Origin: Frankia alni ACN14a
Lineage (GTDB): Bacteria; Actinomycetota; Actinomycetes; Frankiales; Frankiaceae
DNA: 64,000 bases
Assembly: GCF_000058485.1 (NCBI RefSeq)
Contig: NC_008278.1
Coordinates: forward strand, 4,830,962 to 4,894,961
Direction: 5' to 3'
Position 1 is the stretch's first letter; each line of letters begins with the position of its first letter. Below the pieces are notes generated by a model that was given only the letters and a program-made list of their open reading frames with translations, searched no databases and had not been told where the DNA came from. A program made the position numbers and the translations under genes. Below, in pieces: positions 1-7,778 of this stretch.

Positions 1-253
1 GGACTGGGTAGTAAATTTGGTCAAAAAAATGTTTCAACGCCCCTGACATGTAGCCGATGTTGACCGGCGTCCCGAGCAGGTAACCGTCCGCGGCCAGCAC
101 GTCCACCGCGGAGGCGGCCAAGGCCGGCCGGACGACGACTTCCACGCCCTCTATCGCCTCATCCCTCGCGCCGGCGAGCACCGCCTCCAACATCGCTTGC
201 ATAGACGGCGACGGCGTGTGGTGGACGATCAAGAGGGTCGGCATCGCGGCCAT
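1..253 (-). CDS. Flavodoxin / NADPH-dependent FMN reductase family protein, 5' part
   Basis: Only the N-terminal ~84 residues lie in the window; the gene runs off the left edge. It reads MAAMPTLLIVHHTPSPS, then a stretch ending LLGTPVNIGYMSGALKHFF, which is the fold's FMN-phosphate loop and the typical GTP-x-NIG-x-(M/L)SG-x-LK signature of small flavodoxin-like NAD(P)H oxidoreductases. Two in-frame ATGs (253 and 244) are possible starts, and neither has a strong ribosome binding site. A related but broken copy lies at about 14130-14330 and shares the GTPxNIGYxSGALKHFFDQIYYP block. The last codons before the edge are unusually A/T-rich for this DNA. The physiological electron acceptor cannot be told from the sequence. 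Confidence 0.8.
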   Translation of the reverse strand, partial: MAAMPTLLIVHHTPSPSMQAMLEAVLAGARDEAIEGVEVVVRPALAASAVDVLAADGYLLGTPVNIGYMSGALKHFFDQIYYPV

Positions 254-384
254 GCTACGACCCGCGGCGGCCACCAGATCCTGACGGACCGTCGGCGCCA
301 GCGAATACTCAACCTTTTGCCTGGACAAAGTCGACATGAGGGGCTACGTTCGTCCAGGTCAGCTGGCTGACTGAAGATCACAAC

Positions 385-495
385 TGTCACGAGTGCCAAC
401 GTCCAGCCCCGGCTTGTTGGCCGGCAACCCTCCACCGCGAAGGGGTGCCCCGGGTGAGGACACGGCCGCATCCAGTGGAGGCGGCAAAGCGCGGG
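385..495 (+). promoter_or_regulatory. SAM-IV-type (S-adenosylmethionine) riboswitch
   Basis: The segment has the conserved SAM-I/IV core: GAGTGCCA near 391, then CCGGCAACCCTCC (421-433), then GGGGTGCCCCGGGTGA (442-457). The ends pair as TGTC (385-388) with GACA (459-462). A 3' stem GCCGC (465-469) / GCGGC (481-485) followed by AAAGCGCGG matches the extra 3' domain that separates SAM-IV from SAM-I. This class is known in Actinobacteria upstream of sulfur-metabolism genes. It lies upstream of the operon starting at 1097, with two strong stem-loops in between, so premature termination when SAM is abundant is the likely control. Recognised by eye only. Confidence 0.85.
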
Positions 496-579
496 CCCGG
501 TCTCCTGGGCCTCGGCCGAGGGAGCAAAGACATGCTGGGAGCGACTCGCCACGCGGGTGGCCGCTCCACGACCGCCGGT

Positions 580-614
580 CGCGGGCCGGGCACGATCACC
601 GTGCCCGGCCCGCG
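580..614 (+). terminator. Perfect 15-bp stem-loop in operon leader (attenuator candidate)
   Basis: Arms CGCGGGCCGGGCACG (580-594) and its exact complement (600-614) enclose a 5-nt loop. No T-run follows on either strand, so this is a U-less terminator candidate rather than a classical intrinsic terminator. It lies 85 nt downstream of the SAM riboswitch and before the operon, as expected for a riboswitch expression platform. It could also end transcription on the opposite strand. Confidence 0.55.
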
Positions 615-854
615 GGCTCACCGGTCACCGCAGGTGCGGCTCACCCGCCGCCTACCGATCGACCTGCGTCGTTCATCCAGCTGTCTCTGTTCGCCGGCCT
701 GACACCCGCTGCCGGCCGGCCTCCGGCGGTCCCGCCGCGCCCCACCCACCCGAGTTGAGCCGACCGTCGCCGTCCGTCGGCTGAGTATCCGGACCTGGCC
801 GCCCGGGTTCGGGCGTGCGGCGGCCTCGCTCAGGTCGTGCCCGGACCGGCCGCT

Positions 855-890
855 CCGGCCGCGTGCGGCGGGCCCACCGCACGCGGCCGG
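855..890 (+). terminator. Second perfect stem-loop (14 bp) in operon leader
   Basis: CCGGCCGCGTGCGG (855-868) pairs with 877-890 around the loop CGGGCCCA. There is no T-run after it. Together with the hairpin at 580-614 it makes the 600-nt stretch between riboswitch and first gene highly structured. I find no convincing gene in 254-1096; the ORFs there have arginine/proline-rich translations typical of shadow frames. Confidence 0.4.
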
Positions 891-1096
891 TCGGCTCATC
901 CGGCGGGCCGGCCGGAATCCCGACACCGATCGCGGCAGCAGGCGCCGCCGGGCCGTCGGGCCGGTTCCGATCGCGATGACCAAGCGGCTACGTCCACCGA
1001 CGCGGCCCCGTCCACCCGACGCGGCCCCGTCCTCTGGCGCGCCGCCAAGACCAACCCCAACCCCGTCGACCACTCGATCAGGAGAACGGAAACCCG

Positions 1097-2761
1097 ATGT
1101 CCAGCAACGTCTTCGGCGTCAGCAAGCGAGTCTCGCTGACGCTCGCCGCCGGGTCCGCAGCGCTCGCGCTCGCGGCCTGCGGCTCCAGTGGCGGCTCCAC
1201 GGGCGGCTCTGCCGGCGCGGCCGGCGCCCCGGTTCGTGGCGGTACGTTGACGTTCGCGATCAACTCCGACGGCACCTGCCTCGACCCGCACCAGAGCCCG
1301 GCCGACGTCGACGGGTTCTTCGCCCGGTCGATCGTCGACTCGCTCGTGGCCCTGAGCGACGACGGCACGATCTCCCCCTGGCTCGCCACGAGCTGGACCG
1401 TCTCGCCGGACCAGAAGACGTACTCGTTCGTTCTGCGCGACGACGTCACCTTCAGCAACGGCGAGAAGTTCGACGGCGCGGCCGTCAAGGCCAACCTCGA
1501 CCACATCGTCGCCCCGGCGACCAAGTCGCAGCTGGCGGCCGGCACCATCGCGACCTACACCGGCACCACCGTGCAGGACCCGACCCACGTCGAGGTCCAC
1601 TTCAGCACGCCGAACTCGGCGTTCCTGCCTTCGCTGGCCACGGCGTACCTGGGCATCGAGGCGCCGAGCACGTTGACGAAGCCGCCGTCCGAGCTCTGCA
1701 CGAAGATCGTCGGGAGCGGTCCGTTCATCAGCGCGGGCGGCTACGTCAAGGGCAAGGGCATCGACTACGTCCGGAACGCGAAGTACAACTGGGCGGCGAA
1801 GAACGCCAAGCACACCGGCCCGGCCTACCTCGACGCGTTGTCGATCCGCAGCATCCCCGAGGACTCCTCCCGCTACGGGGCGCTGACCAGCGGGCAGATC
1901 GACGCGATCGCGAGCGTCCCGCCGGTGAACGTGGCGCAGCTCAAGTCGACGCCGGGATTCCGGATCCAGACCGCGGCCGCGCCGGGCGGCAACTACAACT
2001 ACTACCCGAACACCGTCAAGGGGCCCTTCGCGGACGTCAAGGTCCGGGAGGCGTTCCGGGCGGGCATCGACTGGGCGACGATCGTCGACAAGCTGTACTT
2101 CGGCGTCTTCCCGCCCGGCAAGGGCCCGCTGTCCCCGGCGACCGTCGGCTACGACACGTCGATCGAATCCGCCTACCGCTACGACGCCGCCAAGGCCAAC
2201 CAGCTGCTCGACCAGGCCGGCTGGACGGGTCGGGACGCGCAGGGCTACCGCACCAAGGACGGCAAGCGGCTCACCGTCGTCCATCCCTTCCTCAAGCAGT
2301 TCGCCCGGGAACAGCGCGACGTCGTCGCCGACCAGGTCCAGGCCGCGGCGAAGCAGATCGGCATCGAGGTCAAGACCACGAACCCCGAGTACACCTCGTA
2401 CATCAAGGACGTCGCGGCCGGCAACTACGACCTCATCGACTTCAGCTGGCAGCGGGCCTCGCCCGACGCGCTGCGCACCCTGTTCGGCAGCGCGGCCATC
2501 CCGAAGGACGGCTTCGGCACCAACGGCTCGCGGCTGTCCGACCCGGCCCTCGACAAGGACTTCACCGACGCCCTGGGCACCACCGACCTGACGAAGCAGG
2601 GCGCGCTCTACGGCGACGCGCAGCAGCGGATCACCTCGGCCGCCGCGGTGTTCCCGATCTACGTGTTCAACTACGTCCTCGGATCGAGCACGAAGGTGCA
2701 GGGGCTGCGGTTCGAGCCCCAGGCGTTCCCGCTCTTCTACGACGCCTGGACCGGCAAGTGA
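1097..2761 (+). CDS. ABC transporter substrate-binding lipoprotein, peptide/nickel (SBP_bac_5) family
   Basis: A 554-residue extracytoplasmic solute receptor for an oligopeptide-type ABC importer. The N-terminus has a basic region and hydrophobic stretch ending in the lipobox L25-A26-A27-C28, so the mature protein should be lipid-anchored at Cys28, followed by a Gly/Ser linker. The body has SBP_bac_5 hallmarks: RGGTLTFAIN at the start of the mature domain, an LAxSW-type segment near residue 95, then FSNGEKFDGAAVKANLDH. AGGAG at 1080-1084 precedes the ATG. The stop overlaps the GTG of the next permease gene, so the transporter genes are translationally coupled. The operon lies under a SAM riboswitch, so the ligand is probably a sulfur-containing or sulfur-sparing compound rather than general peptides (inference). 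Confidence 0.93.
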   Translation: MSSNVFGVSKRVSLTLAAGSAALALAACGSSGGSTGGSAGAAGAPVRGGTLTFAINSDGTCLDPHQSPADVDGFFARSIVDSLVALSDDGTISPWLATSWTVSPDQKTYSFVLRDDVTFSNGEKFDGAAVKANLDHIVAPATKSQLAAGTIATYTGTTVQDPTHVEVHFSTPNSAFLPSLATAYLGIEAPSTLTKPPSELCTKIVGSGPFISAGGYVKGKGIDYVRNAKYNWAAKNAKHTGPAYLDALSIRSIPEDSSRYGALTSGQIDAIASVPPVNVAQLKSTPGFRIQTAAAPGGNYNYYPNTVKGPFADVKVREAFRAGIDWATIVDKLYFGVFPPGKGPLSPATVGYDTSIESAYRYDAAKANQLLDQAGWTGRDAQGYRTKDGKRLTVVHPFLKQFAREQRDVVADQVQAAAKQIGIEVKTTNPEYTSYIKDVAAGNYDLIDFSWQRASPDALRTLFGSAAIPKDGFGTNGSRLSDPALDKDFTDALGTTDLTKQGALYGDAQQRITSAAAVFPIYVFNYVLGSSTKVQGLRFEPQAFPLFYDAWTGK

Positions 2762-3846
2762 CCATCGCCCTCGCGGCGGACGAGCGGCGCGGAGGGGGCC
2801 GTGCGGCCTCCTCCGCCCGCTCGATCGGGCTCGCCGTCCTGCGGCGGGTCGGGTACGCGGTGGGTGTGCTCTGGGGTGCGGTCACCGTCACCTTCGCGGC
2901 GCTGCACCTGAAGTCCGGCGGCATCATCGACGCGATCATCGGGCAGGCAACCGTCTCCCCCGAGGTCAGGGCGCAGATCATCTCCGACTACGCCCTGGAC
3001 AGGCCCTGGCTGGTCCAGTACTTCGACTACCTCGGGCACCTGCTGCGCGGTGATCTCGGCCATTCCTACAACCAGGGGATGGACGTCACGACCGCCATCG
3101 GCGACCAGCTTGCGCCCTCGTTCGAGCTGATGGCCGCCGGCGTCGTGCTCGCGCTGGTCGGGGCGATCGTGGTGGCGTTGCTGACCGCCAACCGGCCCCG
3201 CTGGATCCGCGGCCCGTTCGCCTTCCTGGAGATCGTCGGTGTCTCCGTGCCGGCGTTCTGGTTCGCGATCCTGCTGCTCACCGTCTTCTCCTTCCAGCTC
3301 CACTGGTTCCCGGCCATCGGAGCGAACAGCGTCCGGGGACTGGTGCTGCCGGCGATCGCCCTGGCCGTGGCCCCGGGCGGAACCCTCGCTCAGGTGCTGC
3401 GAGACGGGCTGGAGCGCGCGCTCGACGAGCCGTTCGTGACGACCGCCCGCAGCCGCGGCATCCGGGAGACGGCCGTGCTGGTCCGCCACGCCCTGCGACA
3501 CGCCCTGATGCCGGCCATCACCATCGCCGGGTGGCTCGCGGGCGCGTTCCTGGGCGGCGCGATCGTGATCGAGAACGTGTTCTCCCGGCAGGGCCTCGGG
3601 ACGCTGACGGTCGGCGGACTCGGCCGCCGGGACTTCCCGCTGGTCTCCGGGGTCGTGCTCATCGCGGCGGCGTTCTACGTCGTCATCAACCTGATCATCG
3701 ACGCCGTCTACCCACTGCTGGACCCCCGGCTGCGTCCCGTCGCCCCGACCGCCTCCGGGCCCGCGAACGCGGCCGCCGCCGACATCACCTCGACAACGAA
3801 CCCGTCCGTCTCGGCGACCGGGGCTGACCAGAAGGGCGACCGATGA
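2758..3846 (+). CDS. ABC transporter permease, DppB/OppB family
   Basis: A 362-residue inner-membrane permease starting at a GTG that overlaps the previous stop (GTGA). A ~23-residue cytoplasmic tail precedes the first membrane helix (VGYAVGVLWGAVTVTFAAL), and about five more hydrophobic helices follow. The cytoplasmic EAA loop that docks on the ATPase is at about residues 224-260 (ARSRGIRETAVLVRHALRH, then LMPAITIAGW). The segment LRGDLGHSYNQGMDV between helices is typical of DppB. It should pair with the following DppC-like permease. The C-terminal ~30 residues are a Pro/Ala/Thr-rich tail beyond the family core. The stop overlaps the next ATG (ATGA). Confidence 0.93.
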   Translation: MTIALAADERRGGGRAASSARSIGLAVLRRVGYAVGVLWGAVTVTFAALHLKSGGIIDAIIGQATVSPEVRAQIISDYALDRPWLVQYFDYLGHLLRGDLGHSYNQGMDVTTAIGDQLAPSFELMAAGVVLALVGAIVVALLTANRPRWIRGPFAFLEIVGVSVPAFWFAILLLTVFSFQLHWFPAIGANSVRGLVLPAIALAVAPGGTLAQVLRDGLERALDEPFVTTARSRGIRETAVLVRHALRHALMPAITIAGWLAGAFLGGAIVIENVFSRQGLGTLTVGGLGRRDFPLVSGVVLIAAAFYVVINLIIDAVYPLLDPRLRPVAPTASGPANAAAADITSTTNPSVSATGADQKGDR

Positions 3847-4769
3847 CCCTCACGCCGGTCGATCCGACCGGGCTCCCGCCCGGCGGCGCTTCACCGGGCC
3901 CGCCGGGCGGGACCGCGACCTCGACCGCGACCTCGACCCGCGGACGCTGGTCCGGGCCGCGCGTGTCGCGGCCAGGGGTGGTCCTGAGCTTCGCCTTCCT
4001 CCTGGTGTTGCTCCTGGCCTCGTTCTGGCCGCAGCTGTTCACCGGCACCGATCCGAACGCCGCCGACATCTCGCAGACGTTGCAGGGCCCTGGCTCCGGT
4101 CACCTGCTGGGCACGGATCAGAACGGCCGGGACATCTTCGCCCGGATCGTCCACGGCACCCGGCTCTCCCTCTGGATCGGTCTGAGCGCGTCGGCGCTCG
4201 CGCTCGTGGTGGGAGCGGCCGTCGGCGTCGCGGCGGCGCAGGGCGGCCGCGTGCTCGCAGCAGTGACGGACTGGCTGCTGAACGTGTTTCTGAGCATACC
4301 GGGGTTGCTGCTCGCGCTCCTGGTCATCGCCATGCTCGGCCCCGGCACCCGCAACTCGATCCTCGGTCTGAGCCTCATCTTCATCCCGGGCTTCGCCCGG
4401 GTGGTCCGCGGCGAGGTGATGCGCATCCGTGCCTCGGTGTACCTGGAGGCCGCGCGGGCGCTCGGCTGGCCGAAGCGACAGGTGATCATCAGACACCTGG
4501 TGCCGAACGCGTTGGGTCCGGTCCTGATCCTGGCCACGATCAACGTGGGCGGGGCCATCAGCCTCGGCTCCACCCTGAGCTTCCTCGGACTCGGCCCGCA
4601 GCCGCCCACCGCCGAGTGGGGCGCGATGCTGTCCAGCAGTCGCACCTACTTCTCGGTCGCCTGGTGGCCCGCGATCTTCCCCGGGATCGCGATCACGCTG
4701 GCCGTCCTGGCCATCACGGTCGCCGGACAGTTCCTACAGGCACGACTCGAAGGCCGAAACGCGCGATGA
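3843..4769 (+). CDS. ABC transporter permease, DppC/OppC family
   Basis: A 308-residue permease, second membrane subunit of the importer. About 45 residues of Gly/Pro/Thr-rich N-terminus, with a short Thr-Ala-Thr-Ser repeat, precede the first helix (VVLSFAFLLVLLLASFW). The DppC-specific block HLLGTDQNGRDIFARIVHG follows, then further helices. The EAA loop is at about residues 199-225 (YLEAARALGWPKRQVIIRHL). The C-terminal WGAMLSSSRTYF and WWPAIFPGIAI are diagnostic for the family. ATGA overlaps bind it to both neighbouring genes. The substrate is set by the receptor, not by this subunit. Confidence 0.93.
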   Translation: MTLTPVDPTGLPPGGASPGPPGGTATSTATSTRGRWSGPRVSRPGVVLSFAFLLVLLLASFWPQLFTGTDPNAADISQTLQGPGSGHLLGTDQNGRDIFARIVHGTRLSLWIGLSASALALVVGAAVGVAAAQGGRVLAAVTDWLLNVFLSIPGLLLALLVIAMLGPGTRNSILGLSLIFIPGFARVVRGEVMRIRASVYLEAARALGWPKRQVIIRHLVPNALGPVLILATINVGGAISLGSTLSFLGLGPQPPTAEWGAMLSSSRTYFSVAWWPAIFPGIAITLAVLAITVAGQFLQARLEGRNAR

Positions 4770-6628
4770 CGTCCGACAGCGACACGACGACCGACAGCGA
4801 CACGACAACCGACGGCGACACGACGACCGACAGCGACACGACAACCGACGGCGACACGACGACCGACAGCGACACGACGACCGACAGCGACACGGTGTTG
4901 GAGCCGGCGGTGCGGCCCGGCGAACCCCGAACCCTCGTCGACGTGGCGAACCTGCACGTGCGGTTTCGGCTGGGCCGGCGCGCGGTCGACGCCGTGCGCG
5001 GGGTGTCGTTCCGCATCGACGCCGGTCAGAGCATCGCCGTCGTCGGGGAGTCGGGCTCGGGCAAGAGCGTCACCGCCCGCAGCCTCGTCGGCCTGGCGGG
5101 ACGCGGGGCCGAGGTGCGGGCCGACCGCCTGGTCATCGACGGCACGGACGCCCGGGCGCTGCCCGAACGCCGGTGGCGAACCCTGCGCGGCCGGCACATC
5201 GGCTTCGTCCTGCAGGACGCGCTCGTCTCACTCGATCCGGCCCGCCGGGTCGGCGCCGAGATCGCCGAGACGCTGCGGGCCCATCGGGTGGTCCCGCGGG
5301 CGGAGGTCGACGCGCGGGTGGTCGAGCTGTTGCGGGAGGTCGGCGTGCCGGAGCCGGCGGCCCGCGCGGGCCAGTACCCGCATCAGCTCTCCGGCGGGCT
5401 GCGGCAGCGGGCCCTGATCGCCTCGGCGATCGCGGCCGACCCGGCGCTGCTCATCGCCGACGAGCCGACCACCGCGCTGGACGTCACGGTGCAGGCCCAG
5501 ATCCTCGAGATGCTCGCCGCGCGCCGGCGGGCCGGGACGGCGCTGCTGCTCATCAGCCACGACCTGGCGGTCGTGTCCCAGGTCGCCGACCACGTCTTCG
5601 TCATGAAGGACGGAGTCTTCGTCGAGCACGGCCCGACCCGGCAGGTGCTCGACGACCCGCGGCACCCCTACACCCGCCAGCTCCTCGCCGCCGTGCCGGT
5701 CGCGCACGCCCGCGGCACCCGACTGTCACCGCAGCCCGGTGGCCCGGTGGCGCAGCCTCGGGCGGTCGTCGGCGACGGGGTCGTGCTGGCGGCCAGGAAC
5801 CTGGTCAGGACGTTCGCCCTGGACGGGCGCCGCACCCTGACCGCCGTGGACGACGTGTCGTTGGAACTGCGGGCCGGGGAGACGCTCGGCATCGTCGGCG
5901 AGTCCGGATCCGGCAAGACCACGACCGCCCGGCTGCTGCTGGACCTGGAGCGGGCAAACTCCGGCACGGTCGAGGTCGACGGCACGGCCTGGGGCGAGAT
6001 CGACGTCCGGACCAGTGCGCGGCTGCGCCAGCACATCCAGGTGATCTATCAGGACCCGCTCAGCTCGTTCGATCCGCGCTACCCGGTCCGGAAGATCGTC
6101 GCCGAGCCGCTGGCCGTGGCCCGGGTCCCTCGCGCCGAGCGCCGGAGCCGGGTGCTGGAGCTGCTCGACCAGGTCGGGCTGGGGCGCGACGTGCTGGACA
6201 GGCGACCGCGCCAGCTCTCCGGCGGGCAGCGCCAGCGGGTGGCGATCGCCCGGGCACTGGCTCCCCGGCCGCGCGTCATCGTCTGCGACGAGCCGGTCTC
6301 GGCCCTCGACGTCTCCATCCAGGCCCAGATCCTCGACCTGCTCGCCGATCTGCAGGCCCGGCTCGGCATCGCCTACGTGTTCATCTCCCACCACCTCGGC
6401 GTGATCTACCACGTCAGCGACCGTGTGCTGGTCATGAAGGACGGCCGGATCGTCGAGTCCGGCGATGTCGAGCGGGTCTTCCGGGAGCCGCGGCACGAGT
6501 ACACCCGTGGCCTGCTCGCCGCGGTGCCGACGCTGGACGGCGCCGCGCTGCGCCCCCCCGTGGAACCACGGGCGACGGTGGAACCACGGGCGACGAGCGT
6601 GGTGGACAGTGAAGGAGCGGTGGCGTGA
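4766..6628 (+). CDS. Fused DppD-DppF ATPase with an N-terminal DSDTTT repeat
   Basis: A 620-residue protein carrying both ATPase domains of the peptide importer in one chain. The first domain has Walker A GESGSGKS near residue 93, signature LSGGLRQR near 208 and Walker B LLIADEPTTALD near 230. The second has GESGSGKTTTAR near 378, LSGGQRQR near 482 and VIVCDEPVSALD near 505. Both carry the oligopeptide-ABC C-terminal motif (HPYTRQLLAAVP, then HEYTRGLLAAVP). The start ATG lies in the ATGA overlap with the permease gene. Residues 4-46 are an acidic repeat, six copies of D(S/G)DTTT plus a partial seventh, absent from usual DppD proteins. The C-terminus ends in two VEPRAT copies. Both ends look like slippage-made additions. 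Confidence 0.93.
   Translation: MTSDSDTTTDSDTTTDGDTTTDSDTTTDGDTTTDSDTTTDSDTVLEPAVRPGEPRTLVDVANLHVRFRLGRRAVDAVRGVSFRIDAGQSIAVVGESGSGKSVTARSLVGLAGRGAEVRADRLVIDGTDARALPERRWRTLRGRHIGFVLQDALVSLDPARRVGAEIAETLRAHRVVPRAEVDARVVELLREVGVPEPAARAGQYPHQLSGGLRQRALIASAIAADPALLIADEPTTALDVTVQAQILEMLAARRRAGTALLLISHDLAVVSQVADHVFVMKDGVFVEHGPTRQVLDDPRHPYTRQLLAAVPVAHARGTRLSPQPGGPVAQPRAVVGDGVVLAARNLVRTFALDGRRTLTAVDDVSLELRAGETLGIVGESGSGKTTTARLLLDLERANSGTVEVDGTAWGEIDVRTSARLRQHIQVIYQDPLSSFDPRYPVRKIVAEPLAVARVPRAERRSRVLELLDQVGLGRDVLDRRPRQLSGGQRQRVAIARALAPRPRVIVCDEPVSALDVSIQAQILDLLADLQARLGIAYVFISHHLGVIYHVSDRVLVMKDGRIVESGDVERVFREPRHEYTRGLLAAVPTLDGAALRPPVEPRATVEPRATSVVDSEGAVA
4775..4900 (+). repeat. 18-bp tandem repeat, six units plus a partial, in the ATPase 5' end
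   Basis: Units begin at 4775, 4793, 4811, 4829, 4847 and 4865, with a partial unit at 4883. The consensus is GACAGCGACACGACGACC; AGC alternates with GGC and ACGACG with ACGACA. The repeat is in frame and encodes D(S/G)DTTT. Copies are nearly identical, so expansion is probably recent and copy number may vary between strains. Confidence 0.95.
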
Positions 6629-7755
6629 CCGTCCACAAGGTCGACGTCGTCGTGCTCGGCGGCGGGGCGATGGGGTCGGCGGCGGCCTGGCAGCTGGCCC
6701 GCCGCGGCGTCGACGTCGTGCTGCTCGAACGGTTCGCGGCCGGACACGTCCGGGGGGCCTCCCACGGCGCGTCCCGGATCTTCCGGCTCGCCTACCCGGA
6801 CCTCGGCTACATCCGCCTCGCCCAGCAGGCCCGGGTGCTGTGGCGGGAGCTGGAGGATCTCACCGGCACCGAGCTTCTCACCGTCACCGGCGGGGTGGAG
6901 CACGGCGGCGACCCCGCGTTGGACCAGGTGGCCGACGCCACCGCCGCGGCCGGCGTGGCGTCGCAGTGGTTGACGCCGCGCCAGGCCGCGCGGCGCTGGC
7001 CCGGCCTGCGTTTCGACACCCGGGTGCTGGTCCACCCGGACTCCGGGCGGCTGCACGCCGACAACGCCGTCACCGCGTTGCAGGACAGCGCCGTCAAGCA
7101 CGGCGGTGTGGTCCGCCACGAGGTGCCGGTGCGAACGCTGGCGGTGCGGGGGGACGACGCCGTCGAAATCCACACCGAGGACGACCGTTACCTCGCCCGC
7201 CGCGTCGTCGTCGCCGCCGGGGCCTGGACGGAGAAGCTGCTCGGCGGCCTCGTGCCGCTGCCGGCCCTGCGGGTCACCCAGGAGCAGCCCGCGCACTTCG
7301 CCCCGGTCGGCCCGCCCACGGCGGCCGATCAGGACCGCTGGCCCAGCTTCGGGCACCTGCTGACGGCCGGGACCCGGGAGGCCATCGCCTTCCACGGCGG
7401 TGTCTACGGGCTGGAGACCCCGGGCGAGGGCGTCAAGGTCGGCTTTCACGGGGTCGGGCCGGTGGTCGACCCGGACCGGCGGGACTTCGCGGCGGTGCCG
7501 GCCCAGCTCGCGGCGCTGCGGGAGTACGTGCGGCGCTGGATCCCCGGGGTGGACCCGGACCGTTTCGCCCCGATCAGCTGCACCTACACCACGACCCCGG
7601 ACTCACACTTCGTCCTGGACCGGCACGGCCCGGTGGTCGTGGCGGCGGGATTCTCCGGCCACGGTTTCAAGTTCGTGCCCGCCATCGGCCGCATCCTCGC
7701 GGACCTGGCCGTCGACGGCACCCGTCCCGATCCCCGTTTCGCCTCCACCCGTTGA
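6625..7755 (+). CDS. FAD-dependent amine oxidase of the sarcosine / N-methyl-L-tryptophan oxidase family
   Basis: A 376-residue cytoplasmic flavoenzyme that should oxidise the C-N bond of an N-substituted amino acid, giving H2O2 and an aldehyde. The Rossmann GGGAMGSAAAWQLARRG is at residues 12-28, and E34 binds the ribose. RGASHGASRIFRLAYP is the MSOX/MTOX signature around the flavin. Cys319 in the CTYTTTPD block aligns with the cysteine that carries covalent 8-alpha-S-cysteinyl FAD (Cys315 in bacterial sarcosine oxidase). GFSGHGFKFVPAIG closes the flavin pocket. GTG start in a GTGA overlap with the ATPase gene. Placed between transporter and monooxygenases, it probably processes the imported compound; the exact amine is unknown. 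Confidence 0.88.
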   Translation: MTVHKVDVVVLGGGAMGSAAAWQLARRGVDVVLLERFAAGHVRGASHGASRIFRLAYPDLGYIRLAQQARVLWRELEDLTGTELLTVTGGVEHGGDPALDQVADATAAAGVASQWLTPRQAARRWPGLRFDTRVLVHPDSGRLHADNAVTALQDSAVKHGGVVRHEVPVRTLAVRGDDAVEIHTEDDRYLARRVVVAAGAWTEKLLGGLVPLPALRVTQEQPAHFAPVGPPTAADQDRWPSFGHLLTAGTREAIAFHGGVYGLETPGEGVKVGFHGVGPVVDPDRRDFAAVPAQLAALREYVRRWIPGVDPDRFAPISCTYTTTPDSHFVLDRHGPVVVAAGFSGHGFKFVPAIGRILADLAVDGTRPDPRFASTR

Positions 7756-7778
7756 CCCGCCAGAAAGCGAGGATCACC

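Noticed and set aside
618-2284. Long minus-strand ORFs opposite the transporter genes, and many similar ones elsewhere
   Set aside because: High-GC genes keep antisense and shifted frames open. The translations are Arg/Gly/Ala/Pro-rich and match no family, and the real genes have lipobox, Walker or catalytic motifs in the other frame.
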